Below, piece by piece: positions 1 to 10,659 of a stretch of DNA of 64,000 nucleotides; the stretch's first letter is position 1, and each line of letters begins with the position of its first letter. The position numbers were made by a program, and so were the translations under genes. The DNA is from Pseudopyrenochaeta lycopersici (taxonomy: Eukaryota; Ascomycota; Dothideomycetes; Pleosporales; Pseudopyrenochaetaceae). Under the pieces are notes generated by a model that was given only the letters and a program-made list of their open reading frames with translations, searched no databases and was not told the DNA's origin. Location: contig NHZP01000004.1 of assembly GCA_003313425.1 (NCBI GenBank), positions 1,240,001 through 1,304,000 of the forward strand. The letters run 5' to 3'.

Positions 1-1530
1 CCAATGCAACATTGTTGTAAATGGTGTCGTTAAAAAGTACACTGTGTTGTTCAACAAGCGTGATGTTTTCTCGGAGCCATTGTATGTCTAATTTGTCAAG
101 CAGAATGCCATCCAGACAGATCTGACCGGATGATGGCTGGTAGAAACGCACAAGGAGCTGACCTAACGTGCTCTTCCCAGAGCCACTTTTACCGATGATA
201 AAAGTAGTCTCCCCAGCTGGCAAGAATAGCGAAATGTCGCGAATTGCTGTCTCATGCTTCCGTGTGGGATACGAAAAGGTAACCTAGGTAGTAAGATCAA
301 AAATTCGGAAGCAATGAGGTGACACTTACATTTCGGAGCTCGAGATCGCCTGCACATTTTAGAGGCTTTATTTGGCCTTGCAAAGCTTGACGCTGATCAC
401 TTGTCGAAAGTTGTTTCATCAACACCCTAAGGTGTGCGCCTGCCATCTTGCCTTTCTGCAGAATAATGAACTGCGGCAAGAACCCTGTGATGCCCTGAAT
501 AGCCATCAATGCAGCCCAGAATGTTGTTATGATCTGCCCAGCATCTGTCTTTTTCGAGTTAACGAGATTGCTGCCATACCAAAACCCTTGACAGAACACG
601 CTGAGGGTAAAGAACTGCATGATGCCAATTTGCATTGACCTGAGATTTGCAACTCGTTTGTATGACCTCGCTGCAACAGAAGCGACCCGCGCGAAGTTTT
701 GAATTTCATGTCGTTCTCCATTCATACATTTGACCGTCTCAATGCTCTGTACAGCACTTGTAATGTACTTCAAGGCTTGTTGGAGCTTTTCAGCTTGTTC
801 ATGTGCTCGATTTGACAGCCGGGCCGATATGAGCGCTTGAACGAGATATATGAGCGGAACAGTACATATGATGACGAGTGTAAGGTTCCAAGAATAGTAG
901 AAAGCAACCCCTAAAGCGGCTAGGCTTTGAATAATGCATTGCACTCCCTCACCGAATGGGGCGGAAACTGATAATTGAAGGTCGCGAATGTGCCTACATT
1001 AGTCAGTCAAAGGCATTTGTGTTTGAATACTTGCGTTTCTCATGTCACACTCACATTTGGATCGCTGGAAGAAACGCCGCAATACCACTCTCGAGCGTGT
1101 CATACCACGCCATATCCTTCTTGATAAGGGCATCGAAGATCCTAATACGGGCACTTCTCGCTTGGAGCTCGCCAAAAAAGAGGAAAAAGGAAAAAAAGAA
1201 GCTGTTTGCGATCCAGTTGAGTGATGCAATGCCGGTAAGTATTATGCAATATTTCATAACACTGTTCAGAAGCTTGTTGCTGTCTATCTTCCCAGCACCG
1301 TAGTCTGTGTACTCACGGAAAATGAGGCCATAGACAATAGCGAAGACAGGAAGCGTGGCGGCGGCAACCAGCGCAGCCAGCAAAGCGACAGACAGCACTG
1401 GGAGATGCTTCTTCGTAGTAAATCCGAACAATGGCTCCCATCCTACCTGCAAGAAGTACTTCTGCTCCTCATCATCATGGCGAACTATTTTCTCGGGCTC
1501 ATCGGCATTATTGGTAGAGGAATCTGGCAT
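1..1530 (-). CDS. ABC transporter, STE6/ABCB-like, 3-prime-truncated by window edge
   Basis: Membrane exporter of the ABCB class. Closest in character to the fungal a-factor pheromone exporter Ste6; a general multidrug exporter is the alternative. Three exons are visible: about 1055-1530, 330-993 and 1-283, joined by introns with GTGAGT/CTAATGTAG and GTAAGT/CTAG borders. The chosen start gives a short acidic N-terminus (MPDSSTNNADEPEK), then the first membrane domain with several hydrophobic helices. The second exon carries the typical loop after the intracellular helix (SAPFGEGVQ). The third exon opens the first nucleotide-binding domain and holds a clear Walker A, GKSGSGKST, near 160-200. 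The rest of NBD1, the second membrane domain and NBD2 lie beyond position 1. A second in-frame ATG at 1593 would add 21 residues. ABC assignment is firm; the pheromone role is inferred. Confidence 0.88.
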
Positions 1531-2027
1531 GATAGTTGGGTGGAATAGCGTGTCCGCAAAACGAATGACAAAATTGACCCGAAAAGCAGGCAAGAAAATT
1601 ATATGGGCGAAATATGAGGTGAATGTAAGGAATAGTCATACATGGGCTAGCGTAACCCGGCGCAAATAGTGTGGTCGATAATTCAAAGAACTTTTTGCAA
1701 GGGTTTCTTACCATTGTTCTCTACCAGTGGTTACGCTCAGCAAGAAAGTCTATGCTCCTTTTCATAATACTATAAGCTGATCACACGAACCAAACAAAAT
1801 TATTCACCGATATTTGATTTTGGATTGAGGGATTGCACGATTCATGCTGTTGACCTTGGATCATTAGATGCATTCTCTGCGAAGATGAGTGCGGCAGCCC
1901 GCAACTCACATGAGCTAGGTCCTCCTGATTACGCTGTCCGCTACGGCACAACTACATGATGTGGGTCCACCGATGACAACAGAGCCGCTGTAACAGAGCA
2001 AAGTAGAGGTACTCCGACATCAAAGCA
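1531..2027. other. intergenic, divergent promoter region
   Basis: About 500 bp between the start of the ABC transporter and the putative small plus-strand gene. I see no coding frame with fungal character and no recognisable RNA gene or repeat. Confidence 0.5.
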
Positions 2028-2512
2028 ATGAACGATATACACCCGAACCAGATTCTACTATTTTCCTTGGGGAGCTTTATGCTAGGAGCATACTCAACCC
2101 ACCGAATCCCACATACGCAAAAATTGGTACGTTTGCATCAGGCCCTTACTGCCTATCATGTGATAGTTGTGTCTTCGTAGCGACTGCTCGCTCCATCCAC
2201 TAGAGGTATACCATTAAGCTTATCCTACTATTGCGAACATCTAAAGCGTACTTTGATTTCAGGTCATCCAATCAGAGAAAGCGGCAAGGTTGTGCCGGAC
2301 GCTCCAACACGCCTTGTAAACTACTTTATTTTATCATGCGTAGTGATCACTATTCCAGCCATTGACTTTGCATATTCCGCGTGGTGGCAAGGACCCTGCC
2401 ACAGTAAGTAAATCACACAATGATGATTGATTTCTGCAGCATGACACAGCTTTACGTAGCGATTCCCCTTTGCTCAAAGAAAGTTTCGGATTCTTTGCTT
2501 TCGAGTGCTTGA
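2028..2512 (+). CDS. putative small two-helix membrane protein, four exons
   Basis: Not recognised. An ATG at 2028 opens 33 codons (MNDIHPNQILLFSLGSFMLG...) with a hydrophobic stretch, followed by GTACGT. Joining 2028-2126, 2181-2205, 2263-2403 and 2460-2512 keeps one frame through three introns of 54-57 bp with GT-AG ends, and gives about 105 residues. A second hydrophobic helix (YFILSCVVITIPAIDFAY) is followed by WWQGPC. The last intron has an alternative acceptor at 2438-2439 that would stop translation two codons later (2444). An AATAAA-like motif lies near 2543. Without splicing, every frame closes quickly, so the gene exists only if the introns are real. The fit of three consecutive short introns favours a gene, but there is no family support. 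Confidence 0.4.
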
Positions 2513-3030
2513 GATCGGCGATGCCTAAAGCCCTAACTTTTTTAAATAAAGCCTTGTGCTATAGCTTCGAAAACTTGCAAACACGCCGGAACACGGGGAT
2601 CGGCAGGAGATAAAAGTTGAGGCGCGAACGGATACCGCATGCCTAAGACCGCCGTGATTTTCTAGCAGGAGCCAAAACATTATTTGTAACATCAGTTGAA
2701 CAACAGTGGGATGATGTCTCTAACTCCATATAAATTCGCGTAGGTACACTTGAAGTACTTAACAAGAGGTTATGGTTCCGCTACAGCATTTGTTCTGTTA
2801 CGGGTGGATGCGTGTCACTGCTGTACCTTGGTCTGCTAGCCTGTGAAGCAGGTTTTTCTGAAAGTGGAGGGATGTTCATATGAAACAGTCGAAACAATGA
2901 CCCTGGATCACAGTTCGAGGATCAACGCGGAGAAGTCGCGACCCGAAAGTTGGTAACACTGCGCACTTCCACCTCTTTGATTTGCTGGTAGTCGGCCTCG
3001 TATACCTCTTGACATATGGCTTTGGCGTGC
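2513..3030. other. intergenic, nothing recognised
   Basis: About 520 bp between the small putative gene and the end of the PBDC1 homologue. Apart from the AATAAA-like motif near 2543 I see no coding or structural signal. Confidence 0.5.
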
Positions 3031-3653
3031 TTATTTGCCTTCTGGGTGTGTCTTTTCGTAGATCCAGTCATTGAGCCCTTGACGATTCCTGTCCAAGTCA
3101 ACGGCGTGCGTATTCACACGTGAGCAAGAAGACTAACCGTGCGATTTCGACAGCATAGAACTGCATTCGAACTGCGAATATAGTCCCCGTCTCGCTGTAT
3201 TCTATGTTCGGGCTCGCGCGAAGCATGGCGCCGAAGTTGTAGTCCTCTACCTTCTTTTCATACTCCGCAATGAACTTGCGCCATCGCTCTTTGCCCTCCT
3301 TGCTCTTCATCTCATCCTCATTTATTGTGGCTGATGCATCGAACTCAGGGAAGTCTCGCTTGAAGTGCTCGAGGATCTCGTCGTCGAATTTGGTGAGGCG
3401 TAGCTTCGAGCCGGGAACTTTCTCGAGGATATTCCAGTATGTCTCCATGTGCTGTACAACTGCGCGCTCGCGTTAGCGGTGTCGGTCATAGTGCTGTGGT
3501 ATTTGCGCACCTTTGACGGCAAATTGCTTCTCAATCTAAGTAGAGCATGAGCATTTCACCTTTATTCGTATTGAAGGTGCCGCGACTTACGTCCTCAAAG
3601 TTTTCAGTGTCCTCTGGGTTGAGGGTCGTGCCTGCTGGCCCGGCGAGTGACAT
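3031..3653 (-). CDS. PBDC1 / Ypl225w-type eEF1A chaperone homologue
   Basis: Small cytosolic protein of the PBDC1 family. The yeast member Ypl225w is reported as a co-translational chaperone for elongation factor eEF1A; the old family name mentioning polysaccharide biosynthesis is misleading. Four exons (3591-3653, 3511-3535, 3138-3459, 3031-3088) join in frame to give 155 residues, normal for the family. The core reads HMETYWNILEKVPGSKLRLT, then KFDDEI.EHF...FPEF, and ends with NDWIYEKTHPEGK. The 25-nt second exon is unusually short and easily missed by gene callers. The start ATG at 3653 faces the Trm734-like gene across a promoter of about 225 bp. Confidence 0.9.
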
Positions 3654-3795
3654 TTTGAAGTCGTATGGAGGATTGCAGGTGGAATTCAAGTGCGAAATAG
3701 GGAATATTGTTGGTTTTTGCGGCTGTAAGCGTATTGAGTGCTGAGCGCAATGCGATGTATAAATTTCGCAGTACGATTCGAACCTCCGTCATTGA

Positions 3796-3826
3796 CCCCG
3801 CCACGCTCATAGGCGGGGCTGACTCA
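3796..3826. promoter_or_regulatory. inverted repeat plus TGACTCA site in divergent promoter
   Basis: A perfect 7-bp inverted repeat, CCCCGCC (3796-3802) and GGCGGGG (3812-3818), spaced by 9 bp, is followed at once by TGACTCA (3820-3826). TGACTCA is the core bound by Gcn4/CpcA-type bZIP factors. It lies about 167 bp upstream of the PBDC1 start and about 53 bp upstream of the inferred Trm734-like start. Function is inferred. Confidence 0.45.
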
Positions 3827-3878
3827 ACACCAAATTTCGATCGTGAACTCCAATCTTCCATGCGACCAATTTCCGCAA

Positions 3879-6800
3879 ATGTCACCAATTCTTCGTGTAA
3901 GCATTTGGTGAAGATATGTAAATCTTGGCTAATCCGACCAGCATGAATGCACTCGTGTCCCGGTGACGGCATTAGCCTCTTGTGGCGCGCTTTTGGTAGC
4001 AGCAGAAGGACCCTTCTTACGGTTTTATCATGCCCAAGACTCGAGATATATCTCATCAAAGCGCGTATTTAAAGCTCAAGCAGTACATGGAATTTCAGTG
4101 TACTTTGAAAAACACGACCATGTAACTAAGCTCGTCATTTGGGGAGGACGTCTCATCCGAGCCCTTGAAGTCAGATTTGCTGCAAAGGGCCAAGATGACG
4201 ATGTTCTTAAGATTAATCTTTCCGAAATTGGAAAGGCTTCAGACTGGATACTTGACCTTGCTCCTCGTCCTGTTATCCTTGAAAATGAATCTGAGTATCA
4301 GAAGGGCACATGTGCGGCCATAACAGCTCACAATGCGCTACTAGAAGTAACAATAGAACGTCATAACAGGTATGAGATGGTATTTTTCCATTAAGCTCAT
4401 GCAGGTATATATGCTGACAGTACGCGGAAGTATGATTAAGATCTCCATCGCAGGCTTGACTTCGAGCTCTCGATCCATTCTATACTCGGCTCATCTACTC
4501 TGGGAATCCTCAAAACGGATTCTCGTTGCTGCTGGTACAGCCTTTGGTGAGATCATGTATTGGTCATGGAGCCACAACCCTCATGAGGCGCCCATCTGTC
4601 GCATACATCGCGTCTTTCTTGGTCATGAGGGATCCATTTTTGGTGTCCAAATATCAAAGGAATTACCAGCCGAGTACTGTCAGCAGCTTAGACGGGTAAT
4701 CGCAAGTTGTAGCGATGACCGCACCATCCGTATTTGGGACGTGTCTGATGTAAACACAAGTGTCATCCTTGCAGAAGACTCAGAGAATGACTTGGATAGT
4801 CTGAGGGCCCACCACACTGGGTTCAGTAATGAAGCCTTCGATGCACAATCATTTGCTGGCTCTGACTGTCTTGCTATCGGATGGGGGCATGTGTCACGTG
4901 TTTGGACAGTAAGATTCTTAGATTCACTGCCATGCAATGGATCCCTTCTCCTTCAGTCAGCAGGAGAAGACGCGACTTCACGGCTTTGGGAACTCATTCC
5001 GAACGAGAAAGACAACACGGACTTTGCTTACAAACTGCTACATCTTGAGTGTGCTGCACACCACAGCGGCAAAAACATATGGTCATCGACTGTCTCTTCC
5101 GGCACAGCACGACTGCAACAAATTGTGTGCGGTGCTGCTGACGGTAAAATTACTGCTTACCCGCTGGCTCATACCTCGCATAATGCGAGTGCAAAGACAA
5201 CCACTATCACTAATTATACCATACACGACGTTTTGTCGCTAGAACAGCCTGCCACAAAAATTGAGCTGGCAGCGTTCTTAGACACACACAAGTCTTCGAA
5301 GAAGGCAGAATTCTTTCGAAGCTATTGTTTCATCGATGAGATCACCATTCTGTTTACGACAAACTCTGGAAAAATTATTATTGGCTCCTTACGGCCTGAT
5401 CCATCTTTTGGACAATCAAGTGTTCTATCCGAGTCAACGACTGTTGCCCAGCCAGAAGATCTCTTTGGGTATTCTGTGTGCACTAGTGGCCCTTTGCCTG
5501 GCATGGCCTTTGTCGCTGGTGCAGAGGGGAACATCTATATGTACCGCAAGAAAGCAAAAATACTGACGAAGATCCATTCCGTGGGAGAGAAGGTTGGAGA
5601 CATGCTTGCTGCAACGTTCATCTCTTCTCGTGGCCGAGAGGTGATAGTACTTCTCGTCATCCCCGTTGGAAAAAAGGAAGCACAGTTGTTGTACCTGGAT
5701 ATTGATCTTGACGTCGTCGTTTTGTACAATTATATGGTCCCTGTCTGCGAATTGTTGACTGGCTCACGCATAACGAGCATGGATCATGTACAAACCTCTG
5801 ACAGTGACTATCTTTTTCTTGGGTTCCGCCGCGGATCGGTAGCAGCGTACAGGCTCTGCGAAGAGGCTCCAGGAAAAGGTCAAGCCACGTTGTTCAAAAA
5901 TATCGGGAAAGCACACGGCGTTGAGACAGTTACCAATTTCGCATGGCGCGCATCCTCTCCAGGTTCTTCGCTTGGCCATCTTCTGTCTGTCGGAAGGGAC
6001 GGACGTCTCGCTGTGCATCATGTCGATTTTTCTGCGAACACCGTGCAATTGGTCTACAATCTTGCTTTACCGCTTGGGCCGAACATTGAAGGGCTTTACT
6101 TCCACCAGAATCACCTCTTTGTGCACGGATTTTCGAGCAAGCAGTGGGTGCTCTACGACATCACCGCGGAGGAGGAGACCATGAGTGTTGAGATTGGAGG
6201 CGCACATAGAAGCTGGGCCTTTCAACCACGCTCATCCTCACCTGGCGGGACCCTTGTGTGGACCAGAGCCTCTGGAATGCATATTTGCAGTCAAACAGGA
6301 TCTAACCATACTGTGGTCCGTTCGGGCGGTCATGGGCGGGAGATCAAGGCTGTAGCGGTATCGCCTGAGCGAAATCAGATATCGTCTGGCCGTTTGATTG
6401 CTACCGGTGCCGAGGATACGGACATCAAACTCTTCCAGTACAATGACGGAGATCTTGCCTGCCAAGTGACATTACGAAAGCATACTACCGGCATACAACA
6501 ACTGCAATGGTCGGCAAGTGGTGACTACCTTTTTAGCAGTGGCGGCTGCGAAGAATGTACGTACATCAAAGTGTTTTATCAGCCTGAATTATGGAAAACT
6601 TGCGTCACTTTCCAAGCTGTTCTACCTTGCTGACTCCGAAATTTTAGTCTACATCTGGCGTATCCGTCAGCTACCACCGTTCCTGGGTATTGGTGTCGTT
6701 TGCGAGCATGTGTACGTCCCAGAAAGTGAGCATGCAGATCTGCGGATCATGTCCTTCGATGTGACGCAGAGACATGATGATGGCTACATGATAGCTATGG

Positions 6801-7604
6801 TATTTTCGGACTCTAGCTTAAAGGTAAGTTGGTCTTGTGTCAAGTCTACCTGCAGGAGCTAACTAGAAGAAGGTATACACCTACACTCCTGATGCTCCAG
6901 CGAAGTGGCATACATTTGCTGAAGGCATATACTTTACGTCATGCCTGACGCAATGCATGTTTCTATCAACCGATAAAGTTCTTACTGCTGGGACAGATGG
7001 CCATGCAGTGGTATGGTCTCTTCCACCTGCATTCAAACGACCCGTCATGGACCCGTCGACTTTGATTTCTACATTGAGCTGGCAGCATCCGGCTAGAATT
7101 CACCAGAACTCGTCAAAAACCATGGTTTCGTGCAGTCTGGGCGTCAACATGATGCTCGTGGTATCTGGTGGAGACGATGGCAGTTTGGCGTTCTTGCTTG
7201 CGAGCACTCTAACATCAGCATCATCTTCGCCAGTGTCATCCTACGCATGTCCTCCAATACTTGTGAATCGCGCGCATGCCTCGGCTGTTACATCGTGCGC
7301 CATAATCAAACACGAGTCTCGTATGCTCGTACTGACATCAGGCAACGATGAATGGGTCAGACTGTGGGAAGTGATAGTTCAAGATGTTGAGAGTGGGCAA
7401 CAAAGGCAAGAGGCGATCAGTACGCAAGACCATTTAGTAATCAAGCGACACACGAAGATCAAAACCAACGTGGCAGATGTTTCCAGCATGTCAGTCTTGG
7501 ATTCTGCTGGTCGAGGATTGGATGCAAGAGTCCTGCTGTGCGGTGTCGGGATGGAGGTCATACAGGTAGACTGGGCCAACGAACAACGATCCAGTGAGTC
7601 TTGA
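3879..7604 (+). CDS. WDR6/Trm734 (Rtt10)-type WD40 protein, tRNA methylation partner
   Basis: Large WD40 protein of about 1,200 residues, matching the WDR6/Trm734 family. In yeast Trm734 partners the methyltransferase Trm7 for 2'-O-methylation of position 34 in tRNA anticodon loops. The typical N-terminus VPVTAL...LLVAAEGPFLRFY is in frame only from 3942. A six-codon first exon 3879-3896 (MSPILR) and a 45-bp intron 3897-3941 with CTAAT and CAG supply an ATG. Intron 2 is ambiguous: 4347-4404 or 4370-4430 both keep frame. Later introns are 6557-6647 and about 6824-6872. WD signatures include CSDDRTIRIWDV, GEDATSRLWE, GTDGHAVVWS and GNDEWVRLWE. The stop is at 7602-7604, about 260 bp before the BRCT gene. 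Confidence 0.85.
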
Positions 7605-7866
7605 ACAACAATGACCCTAGCGACAATGTACAATATTATCAACCCACAAACTGTTTCCCAACTGCCGATGCAATGCCTCGTTGCATGACTAGACCGTTTC
7701 AAGCATTCGGTTGTTCTCGTTGCTGGGCCAACAATGCAGCTTGGCGGTTCGCGCTTTGACAACAAGAAGCACGCACACCCGAACTTTCAACTCATAATCA
7801 CACACCCCACTCACGACACCAGGAATATAGCGACACGGCGAACACAACAAGCATTGATACAACACC

Positions 7867-10659
7867 ATGGTCGCTACACGTCGCGGTGCGAATAAGGCCC
7901 CGGAGGCTGCGCCTGCCACGTCCAACACACTCAATGCGCCTCCCAAGCGCGGTAGCAGGAAGAAGACGGTCGTCGAGGAAGCCATCGAACCCGCGCCTAC
8001 CGTCACCAAACCCACAAAGGCAACTGCTACCAAGAGCAAGACCAAGTCAGAGCCTAAAGCTGCCGAGCTGCCCATCGCGAAGAAGCCCGCTGCCAACACC
8101 AAGGCAACGCGCGCTGCGAAAGTTGAGACGAAAACAGAACCCGAGCCAGTTGTAGCAAAGAGGGCGACGCGTGGACGCAAAGTTGCAGATGCTTCTATCG
8201 TAGAAGAGCCCGCAGTCGTCGAAGAGGCTCCCAAGCCGGTCACTACTCGCGGCCGTAAAGCTCCTGCGAAGAAGGCAACTCCTGCGCCCAAAATCGAAGA
8301 GCCAGTTGCTGCTGAAGAACCTATTGTTGAAGAAGATTTGGTTGAAGAAGCGCCAAAGCCGGCTTCACGAGCACGCAAAGCACCCGCAAAGAAGGCTTCA
8401 ATCACCACGAAGATTGAAGCTCCAGTTGTTGAAGAGACAAGCGCCCCGGAGCCAGTCAAGCCAGCCCCACGCGGACGAAAAGCAGTAGCGCCAAAAGCAT
8501 TGGCGCCAGCACCAGCCATTGTCAGTAGGCCTACACGCGGCCGGAATGTCGCTGCTCCACCTCAAGATTCGCCGCTTAAGGCGCCCGCACGAAAGCTTGC
8601 AAAGAAGGTTGCTACGGTTGGCAAGGCAAAGACTGAGACAGAGCCAGGGGAAAAGCTCGAGCCGAGTGAGGAGCCTTTTGCTCAGTATCCTGGATATCCA
8701 ACCACACCTGCACATATCGCTGCGCCTTTGACGGCCAGAAAGGCCATGAAAGAGCTCCCGCAATATCCAAACACCCCAGCACACATTCTTGCGCCCATCT
8801 CAGCAAAAGATGCTCTGTCAGCTTTACCGGGGTATCCAAAGACACCTGCTCATATCATTGCGCCTATGAGCACTGGGGTCGCACTCGCCGAGCTTCCCGG
8901 CTACCCACAGACACCGGCTCACATCAAAGGCCCCATTTCTGCACAGGATGCTATGGCTGAGATGCCTGGCTATCCCAAAACACCTGCTCATATCAAGGCT
9001 CCCATTTCTGTAAAGGATGCTATGGCTGAGATGCCCGGGTACCCCAAGACGCCCGCTCACATTATTGCACCTGTCGACCAGATCACCGCCAATGACGAAG
9101 ATGTGATGGGCAAGTCATCCGAAAATTCTCATTACCCGGCACCCGTCGATGCCCTGGTCCTTGATGACGAGGTAATGGAGGAGCTACCAGCCTCCGTCGA
9201 ACCTACTGTACATGTTGAGGCTCCATCGAGCTCAAGAAAGCCATTGGCTGAGCGGCTCGACTGTCCCATTACTCCAGCGCATGCTGCTGCTCCAGTCGCA
9301 CACACGACCGAAAAGTTCTCTGCTGTCGGTCCTTCTACACCAACCCAGGCCACTACGCCCGCCACAGAGACAGCAGCGGAGCTGTTCGAGGCTGCTCAAA
9401 TGCCAGCACATATTGTGTGGGGTGTCACCAACCAGGAGGCATTTGCTGAGATGCCCCAATATCCAACAACACCTGCTCATATCGCTGCTCCTATGACCAC
9501 AAAGCATGCATTATCTGAGCTTCCCGATTATCCCAAAACGCCAGCTCATATTACAGCGCCGATGACTCCACGAAGGGCTCTTGCTGAATTACCTAGTTAC
9601 CCAACCACACCCGCCATGGCGATTGAGGCTGCCATTCAAGAAGAGATCACCGCATCTGTAAAGAAGCAAACGCCTTCACCTTTGCAATTTCCAGGCCTTG
9701 ATGATGTGTCATTCCAATTTGCGGAGACTAGCGAGTACACCGATGTTGATCCAACTGAGACAGATAGTGAGATACCAGCGGTCGAGACAATGCCGAAATT
9801 GCAACTTGCGCCGCTTCAGCTTGCCGCTACTCTTCCAATATCTGATCTAGCGTCGCCCAAGAAGTCCGCTCTACGATCGCCTCAAAAGGCCGACACTAAA
9901 ACACCAAAGAAGGCTGTGACGTGGGACGACCCGGAGGAGAGTGAGTTGTTCCACTACGATGGCCCGCTTCAAGGCATGACCTTCTACGTCGACGTCACAT
10001 CCAATGGCAAAGAACAGAACTACCTCTTCGCCAGTCTGCTCGAGGACCTTGGTGCCAAGGTTGTGAAGGAGTGGGTTGACTTGAATCCTAGCCATGTTCT
10101 CTTCAAGGATGGGAACAAGTCCACTCTGGAGAAGGTGCTTTCCAGCAAAGGTGCGGTCAGGTGCGTCAACGTTGGCTGGGTCTTGGACAGTGAAAAGAGC
10201 AGGAAGCGTATGGACGAAAGCCCCTACCTAGTCGATCTCTCGATCGCTATGCCGACTTCTCCTCTTCCCACGACCACTCCTAAGCCCTTCACCCCAGCGC
10301 GTACACCTTCAAAGTACGCGTTGCCGCCTTCCTCAGAATGCAGGAGCGTTCCTACAACACCGACCAGCTCGGAGTTTGACCGCTCCATCAACTTTGATGA
10401 CAAGGAAAACTGTGAGCATGGTGTCTATTTCGATTGCATGGATGACCCCAAAAAGGTTCGTACCGTTCCGCAAAAGAAGTCATCCTTCCTCTTTAGCAGG
10501 TCGCCTGTCAAGACGCCTTCAAAGTCGATGTTCCTCTTCAACACGCCTGTAAAGCCGATGGCTGCGATCAAGCCATTCTCTACGACGAAAAAGCGATCCC
10601 ATGAGTCGTCATTTCCAGGTATTTCGATGGGCACACCAAAGAGGTTCCGACTATTTTAG
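7867..10659 (+). CDS. repeat-rich BRCT-domain nuclear protein
   Basis: Intronless 930-residue protein, probably nuclear. Residues 1-260 are Lys/Ala/Pro-rich, like histone H1 tails, with at least five RGRK/RARK motifs resembling degenerate AT-hooks, often followed by APAKKA. Residues about 273-405 and 528-590 hold tandem copies of a unit of about 25-30 residues around YPxTPAHIxAP, with a degenerate copy near 464. Residues about 697-795 form one BRCT domain (GPLQGMTFYVD...HVLFKDG...VNVGWVLDSEKS). Just before it lie SPKKS, SPQK and TPKK, which are CDK-type sites, and KAVTW, which fits a PP1 RVxF docking motif. A KEN box sits near residue 846 and more SP/TP sites follow. A role in chromosome biology or DNA damage signalling is inferred; no precise orthologue is recognised. 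Confidence 0.8.
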   Translation: MVATRRGANKAPEAAPATSNTLNAPPKRGSRKKTVVEEAIEPAPTVTKPTKATATKSKTKSEPKAAELPIAKKPAANTKATRAAKVETKTEPEPVVAKRATRGRKVADASIVEEPAVVEEAPKPVTTRGRKAPAKKATPAPKIEEPVAAEEPIVEEDLVEEAPKPASRARKAPAKKASITTKIEAPVVEETSAPEPVKPAPRGRKAVAPKALAPAPAIVSRPTRGRNVAAPPQDSPLKAPARKLAKKVATVGKAKTETEPGEKLEPSEEPFAQYPGYPTTPAHIAAPLTARKAMKELPQYPNTPAHILAPISAKDALSALPGYPKTPAHIIAPMSTGVALAELPGYPQTPAHIKGPISAQDAMAEMPGYPKTPAHIKAPISVKDAMAEMPGYPKTPAHIIAPVDQITANDEDVMGKSSENSHYPAPVDALVLDDEVMEELPASVEPTVHVEAPSSSRKPLAERLDCPITPAHAAAPVAHTTEKFSAVGPSTPTQATTPATETAAELFEAAQMPAHIVWGVTNQEAFAEMPQYPTTPAHIAAPMTTKHALSELPDYPKTPAHITAPMTPRRALAELPSYPTTPAMAIEAAIQEEITASVKKQTPSPLQFPGLDDVSFQFAETSEYTDVDPTETDSEIPAVETMPKLQLAPLQLAATLPISDLASPKKSALRSPQKADTKTPKKAVTWDDPEESELFHYDGPLQGMTFYVDVTSNGKEQNYLFASLLEDLGAKVVKEWVDLNPSHVLFKDGNKSTLEKVLSSKGAVRCVNVGWVLDSEKSRKRMDESPYLVDLSIAMPTSPLPTTTPKPFTPARTPSKYALPPSSECRSVPTTPTSSEFDRSINFDDKENCEHGVYFDCMDDPKKVRTVPQKKSSFLFSRSPVKTPSKSMFLFNTPVKPMAAIKPFSTTKKRSHESSFPGISMGTPKRFRLF
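8680..9080 (+). repeat. tandem YPxTPAHI coding repeats, first block
   Basis: Six consecutive coding repeats of about 75-90 bp, each encoding Y-P-x-T-P-A-H-I-x-A-P followed by a short variable helix-like stretch (for example KDAMAEMPG). The last two copies differ in only a few codons, which suggests recent duplication, while the first are more diverged. A second block of three copies lies at about 9448-9620. Confidence 0.85.
9448..9620 (+). repeat. tandem YPxTPAHI coding repeats, second block
   Basis: Three further copies of the same coding unit in the BRCT protein (QYPTTPAHIAAP, DYPKTPAHITAP and SYPTTPAM, the last truncated). They are separated from the first block by about 120 residues that contain only decayed copies. 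Confidence 0.8.

Noticed and set aside
3760..3820. tRNA-like B-box (GGTTCGAATC) on the minus strand
   Set aside because: No matching A-box, no T-stem pairing and no acceptor stem; it is promoter DNA.
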